From Phoenix dactylifera (Eukaryota; Streptophyta; Magnoliopsida; Arecales; Arecaceae): a stretch of DNA of 64,000 bases. The notes under the pieces are model-generated. The model saw only the letters and a list, made by a program, of their open reading frames with translations. It searched no databases and was not told the DNA's origin. Both the position numbers and the translations under genes were made by a program. Within the stretch, counting starts at the first letter, position 1; each line of letters starts with the position of its first letter. The stretch covers positions 17,958,229-18,022,228 of the forward strand of contig NC_052395.1 of the NCBI RefSeq assembly GCF_009389715.1, written 5' to 3'. Below, piece after piece: positions 11,501-24,500 of this stretch.

Positions 11501-14500
11501 CATTGCTGAAAGAGTACGGTTCTCCACCTATTTTTAAAACCTGCAACCTGAGAACACCGTAAGTGTCAAAGTGTCCAGCATGTATCCAGTTTGGATACAT
11601 ACCTAATGCAGAGTTTTGGAGTTGGATGCAATTGTCCAGATAGTAGATCTTCTGATGCAAGTAAGTATTATGTTAGGCCCTTTTACCTATGTACGCAATG
11701 TTAGTTGGGTTTTATGCTTGTTTTGGCTGCATTGGTTCATAGACCAAACTTGAAGCTTTCAAGTAGTTGCTTGTTAGTTAGGAAGACATTTTGTGTGTCT
11801 TGAAGGAAAAACAACTGGAAATTGTAGAATATGCAATGTAATTGTCGACTTGCTTTTGTCTTATCAAGAGTTCTGGTCTCTCTTTAACCTTGCAAGATAG
11901 TATGAACATTTGATTTGTTGAAATATACTGGACGTGCATTCATTTTTTGTGATGTTATCTGTGGCAGGACCCAGCAGTTCGTGGAAAAGCTGGTGGACAA
12001 TCCAGTTATGGTGGTGGTCCATTCTACACAACAGTAAGTTTATCATAATCATTCAATTTCATCCTGTAATACCTATCCGATTGAATGAGAAAATGCAGAA
12101 CTTGATTCAACATGCATGAATTTGTTAATATTCCAGCACCCGGGAAGTGTTCCTCCTGCTTTAAATTCCAGGCTTTCGCCGCTTCCTCCAGAACCTGCTG
12201 ATTTCTACACTGATCGCAGTGCAACGGTTGACATTCCTCTTGATACAACAAAGGTAAGTGGTATAGTATTTACAGATACATGTCAGATCCATGATGCCAA
12301 GAATAGTACCTTAACAGTGAAAAAGGGTGGCTAGGCACTTATTAACCATGCTTTTGTACAGCATCTGGTTCTAAAATCTTAACATCAATAACCTATACTT
12401 ATACTTATGAATGTATGTATTTTCTGTGCTGGTGGACTTATGGAGTTGAGTTTATCATATGTTTCCTTCTTTTCATGTAGGATATAAAGAAAAAGGAAAG
12501 GGAACTTCAAGCCAAGGAGGCAGAATTAAATAAGAGGGAAAAGGTAAATTCCAACTTAAATTCTGATAAATAAAAGTGCTGCGCATGATATTGAAACTGT
12601 AGTTATGCTTTGTCCTGTATGTGGCTCTCTTGTGCCTCTTAATTATTTCTTTTATATTGCAAACAAAAGACAGCATTTGCAGGAGATCTATAAACAGTCC
12701 TGCATGTTTAATTTGTTGCTCTTAATGAATTATGTACTGTTCATGCAGCTCTAGAGGAGATAAAAAAACACTTCTACATGAATACTGTTTTGAAGCTTCC
12801 ATATGTTTTGGCATTATGAAGCTACAGAAGGAAAAATAGAAATTTTCGTTAGAAAATGTTTGAAATATAGTAGGAGCAACACCGTTCCATGCTTGGTGAT
12901 AATTAACTGTATATATGTCATAACACCGTTCTGTGCTTGGCGATAATTAACTATATATATGTTATACTTGTTTATTAAGTTTCTTGAAGCAAACGATACT
13001 AGTTAGTACGTGTTCCATATAATAGAGTGCAATGAAGTAATTAAACTATAAAATCTTTGACAAAGTCTCAGCAAATCTGCATGAAATTAATCCACTTGCT
13101 TCCATGGCAATCTTGATTTTAATTATCATCTCTTTTTACACAGTCTACCAGAATTCTCATACCTTCTTTTAATTTGTTTCATGCTAAGGTTACATTATTT
13201 TTGTGAGAGAAACATCTCAAACTTTAAGTTTTTCAACTGCCCTGGAAGCTTTGATGTATGAAAAGCAGAAAAGCAAGTGAGGATTGTTGACAGATATTAT
13301 ATTGACAGAACTATATAACTATACTGATTTGTTTTGAATCCTTGAACTTCTCTGTATGGGAAAGTAGGCAACTGAATTATATCAATCCAAAACATAGCTG
13401 CCACTGAATTTTTGTAAAGTTCGATAAAGGAAATTTATGAAACTGACTTATGTCAATCTACACATTGAATTTCTGGCAAAATGGTAATGTTATTGTCTAT
13501 TTAAATTATTTTCACAGGTTTATATGTGTGTTTCTATAAGATGAGCCTTCCTGCACATGTATAGTCAGGATATTGTTGAGTTATAGCCTTATGTGATTTG
13601 TCTTAAATAGTAAAGAGGAGATTGAAGTGTATATTTTTTTGTTTCATGATAGAAGCATCTCTTTTTCTAACTTTCTTTTATGCGGTCATAAAGGTTTGCA
13701 TAGATAATCTAGGCATTGTGCATTTTATTTGCCTTGTCATGCTGAGTAATCTGTAGAACTAGCATATTGTGCATGCCAAGTTGTGTATGTATATGAAAGA
13801 AGATTCAGAAGAAGAATTGTCTTGTTGTTTTATTTTTCAAAAGTGCTGGTCTGCATGTTGTCCAGATTGTTTTCTGTCACTGGGCCAGAATTTTTTTGCT
13901 TACTGTCTTATCATGTTTGTGCCATATAGGAACTAAAACGGCTGGAAGAGGCTGCAACCAGGGGTAATATTTCATCGTGCTGTTAATTATGAAGATGACT
14001 GATTTGAGGATATCTTTGTTGTATTTTTATTCAGCAAGTCCCTCTTGTTTTTACTTGAGCAGTTGAATTCTTTTGGTCATTAGGAAGCTAAGGTAGATTG
14101 ATTGTCATTGTAGCCTAACTGTTTTTGCAGCTGGCATTGTTATCGAGGAGAAAAATTGGCCACCTTTTTTCCCCATTATTCATCATGATATTGCAAATGA
14201 GATACCCATCCACCTGCAGAGGTTGCAGTATTTTGCATTTACATCATTGTTAGGTAATATTTCATCTTCTGTCATGGATAATATCCTTTCTCATTTTTAT
14301 ATTTTTCCCCTTTTTCTTTTTTCTTTTTTCTTTTTTTGGTGGGAGGGGGTGGGGGACTTTGAGACTGCCTGTTTGCTTTACTTTGAAAAACTGGACATTG
14401 CTTCTTTCTCTCAGTATTTCAACATGCCTCCGAAACTTAGAACTTGAAGGGAGGAACTTCTAGTTAATCATACTGGCGTGAAATTACTTTTTGTGCCATT

Positions 14501-17500
14501 CTGATCTTAAATGATAGAAACTCTGAAGGCCAACTTTGTATGCTAAATTGCATATTGAACTTCCAACACTGCCAAAGCTACTGTAAAAGATCTTTTAGAA
14601 GCATCAGTTATTGTCTCTTACATCCTTCTTGGCCATAGCTATTGTTGTTCAGTAACTCGATCTGTTGGGGTATAAGCCTTAACCATGTCTAGTTTTTCGT
14701 TTAGACCTGCACTGCAGATTGAGGGATTGGGCAGGTTTGGATCTTCTGTTATTTGCAAAGGGTGCAAGGTGGCTGGTGGGGAATGTGATTGGGGTGGTTT
14801 TGAGGGGTAATGCAGAGAGATAGAGGAAAGGAGAGCTTATGAGGAAGAGGCAACTGGTGTTAATGATACATGATATGCATAAAATGAATATGATGATTGT
14901 TCAAATGAGAATATTTGCTACTTGTATGTTGTGCAGGATTGACTGCATGTCTTCTTTGGAATATTGTAGCAGTTACAGCAGCCTGGATTAAGGGGGAAGG
15001 TATGTTAGATGAGTTTGGCCATGACCAGTATGTGCCTGACTAAATTACTTTTCTCACGGTCGCCATCATATCAAAAGAAGCTGAGTTTGCTAGTGTAATT
15101 TCTAGGTGTAAAAATATGGTTCCTTGCCATCATCTACTTTATTTCCGGTGTCCCGGGAGCATATGTTTTATGGTATCGGCCTCTGTATCGTGCCATGAGG
15201 TATTATCCTTCTTTAAAATCAGTTTCAGAAATTTTTTAACCCTTTATTTGATGTATCAAAACTTCTTTGATATTATAGTTTGTGAACTTTTATGCTCACA
15301 TGGCATTTGCATATCTTATAGGACTGAGAGTGCTCTAAAGTTTGGATGGTTTTTCCTGTTTTACCTGGTAATAAATGTTTTCTATGCTTGATTGTCATAC
15401 AAAGAGTGTTTCCTGATTTATCAGATGTGCATTGACAAAGATTGCTAAGATGCCTCACTTCTTGTTCCTTTAATTTGCAACAGCTTCACATATGTTTCTG
15501 CATCTATTCAGCTGTGGCTCCTCCAATTATATTCAAAGGGAAATCTTTGACGTAAGTTCCTCCTCTGATGTCTAATACTAGGAGAAGAAAATGAAAGTGT
15601 CGTGGATAGGAACTATGGTTAACTCAAAGTCTCATTGCTACTACAATTCTTTTCCTTAATACATAATAGTTACCATATGTTTAGGTAACTGGGCAAGTAT
15701 GTTAGCTATATTCGCTCAAATACTGTGCAGACTCTACAGACCTGCTTCAGCTTATGCCCCTACTGTTCTGCAAGCTTGAATTGAAAGAGTATGTGGCTTG
15801 ACAGCAGGCAATGAGGCATGGAATATGATTGAAGGGACAAAACATAGAATATGATTGTTAAATTTGTGTTTGAATGAGAGTTCTATTAATCTAGTATACT
15901 GTGGTAAGCAAACTCCCATGACTGACCATCAGATGTTCGGTGCCCTGCCCTGTAGGGCTCGTTTGATTCGCGGGAAAAGAAGGGGGGAAAGTGTGGTCAA
16001 CGGGAAAGTAATGAGATGCCTCTTGTTTGGTTGGAGTTTTCAAAGGAGAGAGAAGAGAAAGTTGTATTCCCATGGGAATATGATTCCCACATTTTATGGA
16101 AAAATCTTTCCCATGAGAAACATGGGAAAGTTACTTTCCCATGAGGCGGGAATAACTCCATTTTTACTTTTTTCCAAAAAGTCCCTTCAGCATTAAAGAA
16201 GCATTAGAGAGGCATTAAAAACCTAATTTTTATTAAGGGCATAATAAGAATTATACATAACTTTCCTAGGAAAGTGGATGGCCAACTAAACATAAGCACT
16301 TTGGAAATTTGTCACTTTTTCATGGTCAACCAAACATGCCAAAAGTACTTTCCTAGGCATTCTCTTCCTAGGAATTTGTTTTTCAGGAATCATATTCCTA
16401 GGAAGGAAAATGCTTCCCGCGAACCAAATGAGCCCGTAGTCTCACATGACAAAGAAAACCGATTTCTTTTGATAATGCTTATTCGGATTTCATGTGTAAA
16501 TATGGGATTTTACACGAGAGCATAAATTGGTCTCACTTGAAAGGGCTATAGAGCTTTTGTAGCAAGATTATTACTAACTGGGACCTTGATAAAAGTTGGA
16601 CTCTTTGACTTCCTGTAAAGTTAACATAGATTCCAACAAAAATAGAGAGGAAGGTGGACTCTGTCAGTAGTTGTGCAATCACAACCATTTATTGTGTTGT
16701 TTGCATGCACTGAAGTTGCTCAGTGCTCGTAATTCAATAAATGCAATGGCCTTGTTAATGTTTTGCTTGGCAGTAAGAGGATCTTCTTAGTGGGACTAGC
16801 TATTTTTATTGACACTTGGAAGAGATAAAGCTTTTTGTGGACTATGGGAAGGAAATTCAATAATTAAACAAAGAAGGTAAATTAGTGTTTAAGTGTAAAG
16901 AAATCTAACTTCTTACAATAGCAACATGTGGAGCGCCAGACTTCACATGGTAATGGAGATTATTGTATTATTAGCTGAATTGATGGGTCGTTATGTAAAT
17001 CCAAGCTTTCCTAGTTTCAAATATTCAATCGCACATTCCGGATGGCTTGCAGAGATTGTTGATGAAAATCTAACAGTCTTTGGAGAAAGGTAATAACAAA
17101 TTTATGTCAGTTGGCATTTGAAAGCTCGATTCAATAGGTAAAGCAGGGTCGGTAGAACCGTCCTGAACCGGATAGTTCCGACCGTCCCGAGCCGTACGAG
17201 TGTCTCATCGGTACGGTTCCGACAGCAAAAATGGAACCCGTTGCCGAAGTCGGAGAAGGAGAAGGAAAAGGAAAAAGAGAGCTAGCGGGGGAGGGAGGGG
17301 GACAGAGAGGGCGGGATGCCGATGGAGTGCTGGTGGAGGCCACCCTTCTCCGGCCCTCCCTCCCCCGCTTACTTTCTCTTTCTCTTTTCCTCTCTGCACG
17401 GTCCCTCTCTTGGTACAGGCCCGGCATGGCTCGTACCCGAGTCGTCCCACCGAAGAACCGGTATGGTGCCCGGTACCGGTTCCTCGGACCTTAAGATAAA

Positions 17501-18968
17501 AGAGCTGAGGAATCTACTTTTACTATTTCCTAAGGGATTTGGTTCGAAGAAAACTTATTATCTTTTCTTCGGTGCGATGGATCTTTCAATTTTTCCGAAA
17601 CAAAACTTTTCACTTGTCTTTTAAGGTTCTCTTAACATGGGTTGGAGGGATGATCCGGACTGTTACCAAATGTTAAATCAATGGGATTTAGATGCTTTGT
17701 GCTGGTCAAGCTTGAGCTTTGATAGTAGCTTTTCTGCCATCTTTGGACCTTCATACATTGGTATTCCAAATACTCAAGCACAAGTCCTTTGCTTGACCAG
17801 AAATAAGGGAACAATACTCCAGAGAAAGTGAGAGTTATTCCTGCAGAGGCTTTGTTTACTTTGACATCTTATTGTTTTGGAAACAGAAAAGAAAGTTAAT
17901 AAATTTTAAACTAGTCAGATTTATGTTAGTTTTTCATTACATGTTGAAGATTATGACTATTTCTAATTTACAACCTTCAAAAGGGAAATCTATCTGTCAC
18001 CAACACTTGAAAACTCGTTGAAGAAGTTCCCCATCAGTTTCTATTAGTTGCTAACTCATTCTTGTTTTTGTTTTTCTCTGTTACAGAGGTATTTTACCAG
18101 CAGTAGATCTTATCAGCGATCATGTTTTGGTTGGGGTAAGTTGAGGTTTTATATCAAAAATGCATAGAATCAACTATACATTGTATGCTAGAAGAACGTA
18201 TTTAATTGGATTAGACTCTAGGTGGTTTTTTTTGTACTCGTAAAACAATGCTAGGTAATATTGCTGACTGTAATAGCATCACAGTCTGGTTTTTGCCAAA
18301 TTTCTGCTCTGCTAATGTAAATTGTAGGGGATACCACCGCCAGCTACATGGGCGGACAGAATTTGCAGGTCCCACCTAGCACAAACAGTTAATTTCTGCC
18401 TATGGGTCTGATTCCCCAGCATGCTATTCCATATGGTGTGATGGGCTTCTAAACATCGACTGTGTAGTTGGCAATTTTTGTAAAAAAATGATTCCTGTTA
18501 CTCTTGTACTTTCGGTTCTCATGATCCTATTAAAGCCTCATCTAACTTTGTACTATGTTACTTGTAGATCTTCTACTTTATTGGATTTGGGTTGTTCTGC
18601 GTCGAATCACTGCTCAGCGTTTGGGTCATTCAGGTCTTTTTTCATGCTTATATATGCAAAATTCACCAGTATTTGAAATATTTTCTCAAAATCTATTAGT
18701 TTCATGCTGATTGCTGCCCTTGTTTATGATTTAGACTATGATGCAATGATTGTAATGGGGAGATATTACTTAAATATTGTGTCCTGAAATGGTGTAATCT
18801 TTCATCAGACTGTCATATTTGAATTGGAAAAGGGATTTTTATGTGTCTCATTGTGTTTATTCTTTCTCATTCAACTTGCAGCAAGTATACATGTACTTCC
18901 GAGGGAGTGGAAAAGCTGCAGAAATGAAGCGTGAGGCAGCACGTGGTGCTTTGAGGGCAGCAATATGA
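8514..18968 (+). CDS. SCAMP: Secretory carrier-associated membrane protein (SCAMP), 13 exons, 310 aa
   Basis: SCAMPs are four-span membrane proteins of post-Golgi, endosomal and plasma membranes involved in endo- and exocytosis. Exons: 8514-8570, 11968-12033, 12137-12253, 12481-12543, 13930-13963, 14131-14253, 14937-14999, 15106-15199, 15322-15367, 15484-15551, 18087-18135, 18568-18633 and 18882-18968; they total 933 nt with every phase consistent. Start: first ATG after a CT-rich leader, giving [18 protein letters not shown] with two NPF motifs (EH-domain ligands). Residues about 81-115 are a KE-rich coiled coil, followed by the conserved [13 protein letters not shown]. Four hydrophobic spans follow; the [11 protein letters not shown] loop after span two is the family signature. 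The C-terminus is GALRAAI. A 310-residue length is close to other plant SCAMPs. Intron 1 is 3.4 kb and intron 10 is 2.5 kb; both host transposons. The paralogue number cannot be assigned. Confidence 0.94.
10280..10451 (+). mobile_element. Au-like tRNA-derived SINE
   Basis: It lies in SCAMP intron 1. The head resembles a tRNA: an A-box-like TTAGCGCAAAGG and a B-box-like GGGTTTGAAAC. The body (GGCTGCATACAGTTGACCC and CAATGGGAGGACCC) matches my recollection of the plant Au SINE, and it ends in a T run. Flanking direct repeats AAAGGAAAATAGAG (10266-10279) and AAAGAAAAATAGAG (10452-10465) differ at one base and are a good target-site duplication. Confidence 0.85.
12878..12965. repeat. 44-bp tandem duplication in SCAMP intron 4
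   Basis: Two adjacent copies begin AACACCGTTC and include GATAATTAACT, at 12878-12921 and 12922-12965, with a few substitutions. Confidence 0.85.
15955..16435. mobile_element. 481-bp MITE in SCAMP intron 10
   Basis: Terminal inverted repeats: the left end is GGGCTCGTTTGATTCGCGGG and the right end on the other strand is GGGCTCATTTGGTTCGCGGG, 18 of 20 identical and extending further inwards. The flanks carry a 3-bp direct repeat GTA (15952-15954 and 16436-16438). Short TSD and TIR type suggest a PIF/Harbinger-like MITE, though the TSD is not the usual TWA. The interior has repeated CATGGGAA and TTCCTAGGAA motifs and no coding capacity. Confidence 0.85.
17145..17495. repeat. GC-rich foldback repeat in SCAMP intron 10
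   Basis: A purine-rich left arm (about 17258-17302, ending GCGGGGGAGGGAGGG) is matched by a reverse-complement right arm (about 17355-17395, starting CCCTCCCTCCCCCGC). The outer parts are rich in GGTACGG/CCGGTACC-like motifs on both sides. No convincing target-site duplication was found. Overlapping frames on both strands are artefacts of base composition. Confidence 0.45.
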
Positions 18969-19062
18969 TGCACATACTTCAGATCCTAGGTTCCAGGGTT
19001 TCTGGTGCTATGAGGGCAGCCATATGATGCACGTACTTCAGATCCTAGTTTCCAGGGTTTCT
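18945..19062. repeat. 59-bp tandem duplication across the SCAMP stop codon
   Basis: Copies 18945-19003 and 19004-19062. Each contains GAGGGCAGC, then ATATGATGCAC and TTCAGATCCTAG. The first copy supplies the last SCAMP codons (GALRAAI and TGA); the second is now 3' UTR and still contains an ATATGA like the stop context. Confidence 0.92.
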
Positions 19063-20256
19063 GTTAAGTGGAAGATCAGTTATACCATCGAACAAGGCAG
19101 ATGCGAACAGATTCATTTGTTGCTTCATTTCTTCTCAGCCATTCTGTGTTTGAGAGTGTCTGACCTCCAATACCGACCAGCAGACGCTGGTTGCCATTTT
19201 TTGTATTTTACTGGGGAGATGTACAGCTTCTTTGAAGGATTACTTCCTGCTCGTGTTTTACCCAGCTTTATTCGTTTCTGTGCACTTGTGCTATCGGAAA
19301 CAGTGTTGGTTGGTAATAACAGTCAATAATATTGATAAACCCTCGATGATAAATGGTCTTCAACATGGCAATGCCTGCATTGGTATCATAATATGGTATT
19401 TCATGACCTGATCCTTCTAAAGAGAACGGCCAGAATTCATGATGCTTTAGTCGGTGTGAAGTTACAGATGATGGTAAGTTATGGTACTATTTGATGGGGC
19501 ATTTAACCATTGCATTATTCTCTGCTGGGACTGTAGTTGCTTGCTTTCGAAACTGCAATGTTTAACGAACGTGGAAAAAAGTTTTGTTCACCTCGTAGAT
19601 TTCAAGGGCATTATGGTTCTCTCTCATGATAATGATGTGATAAACTCGATTTCGAGAGCCCACTGTCAGCATCTTCTGCCTGTATGACTAACATTTTCAA
19701 TGATCGTCAATGTCGTTGGAAAATAGTCCTCTTGTTTCTTCTCTAACCGGTCAATGTCGTTGGAAAATAGTCTTTTTGTTTCTTCTCTAACCGGTGATCG
19801 GACTCTGATAGGATCTGGCCTTTGGTGAGCGATTAGTATGGATTGTGTCGAGATCTGGAAATTTATCCATCACATATAACAGATATAACGCCAGTTTTTT
19901 TTGCCATACCACAGGAAAAGGGCTTGCACCTCGGCTATGTTTTGATGTTTTGTGATGGCCATAGGCAAATTATATCTGCACCTCATAGCTGCATATCATG
20001 CTAATCATTTTGGCTTGTTTCTGTAAGCTCCATTCATCGTATCGTATGGTTGTCTCGGTGATTGGCCCACAGAAATTGCATGGCCATAGAGATAATAAAC
20101 ACAGTGCAAGAAGGCCACGGTGGTAGGCTATCTGTGCATGCGGTGCAGGATATAATGTCTCGGTGGTCAGAGTAGTAGGCTATTTGGTACATAGCTAAGG
20201 CCTCTCACTATCTCAGTTACATGCCAAGGCGTCGGAGATGGTAAGATCAGGATACT
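19063..20256. other. SCAMP 3' UTR and intergenic DNA
   Basis: No gene is recognised. It contains a separate 44-bp tandem repeat and ends at the left target-site duplication of the LINE. Confidence 0.5.
19706..19793. repeat. 44-bp tandem duplication downstream of SCAMP
   Basis: Two adjacent copies (19706-19749, 19750-19793) of a unit starting GTCAATGTCGTTGG and ending CTCTAACCG differ at two bases. Confidence 0.92.
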
Positions 20257-20270
20257 AAAGGCTAAAGCCA

Positions 20271-21593
20271 AGTTTACATGGTGCAACAATCATCAGGGGC
20301 AGACCAGGGTTTGGGAGCGCATAGACAGGGCCTTCGCCACAGGTGGTTGGGTGCAGAGCTTTTCGGACTACCGAGTGAGTCACCTGCCTCGGATCGCCTC
20401 GGATCACTGCCCAATCTTGGTTAGTACCTCTTCCCTTACTCCTTTTCGTTGTCCATTTAGATTCAAAAAGCTATGGCTGTCATACCTCCGCTCTTGGGAG
20501 GTGGTTCATGAGACGTGTGTATAGAGTCTCCTGCAAATTGGAGTTAACCAGGTGTCAACTGCAGCGGTGGAACAGGAAGGAGGTACGTAACATCTTCAGA
20601 AGGGTGGAGGAGGCCGAGGAGGCTATTTCTAGGATGCAAACTCAGGAGATGCGGGGGGTGGATTGTCTCTAGGGGAGTTAGAGGAGCTCAGATCCAATCT
20701 GCCTACCCATGATTCACTTCTTCGTCAGCAGGAGACTTTTTGGAGACAGAAGTCCTGGGTCCAATAGATAAAGGATGGAGATCCGAACATCGGTTTCTTC
20801 CATCAGTCTACTACCATCAAGAGGTAGAGAAACAAAATCAGGAGTATCAGGCATACAGATGGCCAGTTAATGGAGGACCCAGTTGCGATTAGGCGGGTGT
20901 TGGAGTTGTTCTTCAGATCCAGATGGACAGACCAGGGGAACAGGGAGGGTTCCCCTTTGTTGCTACCGCCTTCTGCCAGGGTCATAGAGGAGGAGAATGT
21001 TGATTTGATTAGGGTTGTCTCTGCAGGCGAGATTAGGGAGGCTCTGTGGTCATTGGGGGAGGACAGGGCCCCGGGTCCGGACGGCTTCCCTCCAGTTTTC
21101 TTCAGGAAGTATTGGTCGGTCATCAGTCAGGATGTGGTGGAGGCCATATAGCAGTTTTTTAGCTTGGCAGTCCTATCAGTAGATTGGAAGAGGACATTTG
21201 TTACTCTAATTCCGAAGAGGATGGATGCCTCGGAGCCAATCCACTATCGGCCAATTAGCTTTTGTACGACCTTGTACAAGGCTATGGCGAAGGTTCTTGT
21301 TGCCAGGCTTCAGGGTGTTCTACCTAGACTCATCAGCCCGGAGTAGGGTGCATTTGTGAGAGGGCGCAACATCATAGACAACATTCTCATTGCCCAAGAG
21401 TTCATGTTTGATCTTCAAAGAGCCCTGGGCCGGAGGAGCTTGATGAGCATTAAGCTGGACATGGAGAGGGCTTATGATAGGATGGGTTAGGACTTTTTGC
21501 GGAGTTCATTGGTAAGTTTTGGCTTTCATGAGTAGTGGATTGACTAGATCATGGGGTGTGTATCTTCTCCTACTTTCGCCATCCTAGTGAACG
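20271..21593 (+). pseudogene. LINE ORF2 pseudogene, left part: endonuclease end and RT fingers/palm
   Basis: The C-terminal endonuclease is readable as IDRAFATGGW and IASDHCPIL (the SDH motif). After degenerate sequence, the RT begins: EDRAPGPDGFPPVFFRKYW, HYRPISFCTTLYKAMAKVL and VRGRNIIDNILIAQEF, then the domain-A motif KLDMERAYD with one catalytic aspartate. Stops interrupt it at several points (for example just after VVEAI, LISPE and DRMG), so it cannot be translated whole. Reading stops at ILVN where the LTR element inserted. Confidence 0.9.
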
Positions 21594-24500
21594 TGTCACG
21601 ACCCCCGCCCCGTTTCCGGCGGGCCGCCGCGACGGTCCTAGGGTGCGGGTAGGCATAAGGCCACCAGCCACCGCGTAGAACCCTACTACCTATCAATCAT
21701 CAATAAATCTTGAAAAAATTTGGCATGATGCATGCACAAAATGATCACTTTTCCTATAGTGACCTGTCAGGATTATCTCAATACATACAACACACTACCT
21801 GTCAGAGCAGCAATCACATAATCTGTCACATAATAAACCTGGACAATATATAGCAATACATCATCTCAGGCATATAACTCATCTGCACACATATATATAT
21901 ACCTGCTTCCTAATCCATCCATGGTCAAACCCATATCCACAACAGGATCTATGACTGTAACTATGCACTATATACAATAGAAGGTTTATAATACACCAAA
22001 AGGTATAAACCTCTATCTACATTATACTATACTATGGAGCGGCACAGCTAGCAAGCAACCACTAATCCTGCTCCTCTCTATACAATACCTGCCCTGCAAT
22101 CAAAAACACCAAACTGGGGAGTGAGTATATAAATACTCAGTGAGTGGAGTAGAGAGTACTATGCACATGAGACAAGATATAATCATGGCTCGAGGTAAAA
22201 TCTCAAGATCAATAACAAGATGAATATGAACTCAACATAAAGAATATGGAGTAAATCATCAATATCACCACAATCAATATCAACTCATCTGAAGCATATA
22301 TGGAATAATCAAGTCAACATATATGCCACTCATGAATATATTCAACAGGTCATAGTACTGAATCATATAAATCAGGTGTCAATAGGCTGAATCATCAACA
22401 AGACAGCTATCGGGAGGTGGGTTTTACGCCCCAGGCGAACCAGCAACAACTCCCTACTGCCATATGCATACATCGAATATGACACCACACCAATATGTAA
22501 ATCATCACTAGACAGCTGTCGGAAGGTGGGTTTTACGCCCCAGGCGAACCAGCAACAACTCCCTACTGTCACATGCATATGCAGGATAAGACACCATACC
22601 GATAACATAAATGCTAGACAGCTATCGGGAGGTGGGTTTTACGCCCCAGGCGAACCAGCAACAACTCCCTACTGTCACATGCATATGCAGGATAAGACAC
22701 CACACTGATCATATAAATGCTGGCCAGTATCCAGAACAGAAATCCATCTCACATCTACATACTAAACGGCACCTCGCGGAAATTCTACATCCGCGGAAAG
22801 CCATACTGCACCTCGCGGGGTCTTACTATGCCCGGCGGCAAGCAGAATATAAGTCGTAGGACCGGCCGATCCTACGCCTAGGGCCGTGTCCCCCCCTAGG
22901 AAGGGACTGGGCTCCGCCCACCCAGAAGGCTACTATGTGCACAAAGGCCGATGTTCAACCCCATCGACTATAGGTGTCCTGCAGATACTGCCAAGCCATG
23001 CATAAATGCCATAATGCACCCTCCCAATACTCTACTAAAAAGGAGTATGATCAAGACTACCACTCACTCGATCATGACCCAATCATAAACTAACATCAGG
23101 GTTAGGAGTGAGGGTCAAGGAAGTGCAATACAACTCAATATACCACTAAAAAGGCTCTACAAATCTTTGAAATAGAGAAAATGAAATCAATTTACAAAAG
23201 AAATCATTTCATAATTCGGAATCAATTTGATTACTCATCAACCTCTCGTAATTCCTCTCAATGTTCCCTCAAATGCATATACAGAATAATCAAGCATGGA
23301 GAATCAAGATTATAGAGGAATCTACTACAATATCAGTCAATATGCACAAGTGGAATCAATTCACACTTGGCGACATTCATGAAAATGAATTAAGAATGCT
23401 CATGGTGCAAAGTACATGACTCCCACTCACAAGTCTTTGAAATAGATGAAATGAAATCACTTTACAAAAGATGTCATTTCCCAATTCAGATCCATCGTAA
23501 TTCCTCTCAATGTTCCCTCGAATGCATGTACAGAATAATCAAGTATGAAGAACAAAATATAGAGGAATCTACAACAACAATTAATCAATAGGCTTAGGTG
23601 GAATCAAGTCACACTGGCAACATTCATGAAAATGAATAAGGAATGCTCATGGTGCAAAGTACATGACTCCCACTCACCTGTCAATCTGGCACAGCCCTGA
23701 TACGCCTCCAAAACTTTATGGTAGGCAGTAGGGGCTTCTTCTTCTTGCTCCCTAACTTCTTGCCCAACTGTGACATGCATTTATAATACATTTAGTTTTG
23801 TATCAAGGTCATAATCTACGTGCCAATTATAATATAGGGAACTTTAATTGATTCAACTCCTCCGTTCCCTAAATCTTTTCTTTTCTTTCTCTTTTTCTTT
23901 TTCTATTAATTAACTCATCATTTATGTGTATTAGGGACTCCCTTGCACGAGTACAAGGTCTCCCTTAGCCTAATCTAGGCTTAATACCCTATTATGGCAT
24001 GAAATCCCTTATTTTCCACCCGGATGAACAGTAACCCGAACTGACAGTGGGTTACTTCATCCCGGTTTTGATCCACTTTCAGGACTCCAAATTTGATGAA
24101 ATTTTTACCTAACATTCTACACTCATAGAGAATTCCAAAGAGATAACATGCATCATCATCGGAGGCCGTTTGACCCCCTAAATAATTTGCCGAAGTTGGG
24201 ACTTCGACACAGTTTTTCCGTAGTGCCGGAAAAATTTGTTAAAATCCGATTCTTCCTTTTTTAACCACCTCTACAACCCTTATCCGACCCCTCTAGACTA
24301 TATCCACCCTTTGTATAGCCTAATGTCATCAAAAGACTAGATAGGGACGGATATTTACCTTTTTCTTTTTGGAAATCGAGGTCTTTGCGTAGAGGGGAAG
24401 GAGATCTACACTTTTTCCTTCAGCTGGCAGCGCAACCGAGATCTCCTTCCTCTTCCTTTCTTCCTTTCCTTTCCTCTTCCTTTCTTCCTTTCCTTTCCTC

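Noticed and set aside
17131..17624. Several overlapping arginine- and proline-rich frames on both strands
   Set aside because: They overlap a GC-rich foldback repeat within a SCAMP intron and are open in many frames because of base composition.
22372..22859. CRISPR-like spaced repeats
   Set aside because: These are three tandem units inside an LTR of a plant retrotransposon, too long and few, and repeated identically in the other LTR.
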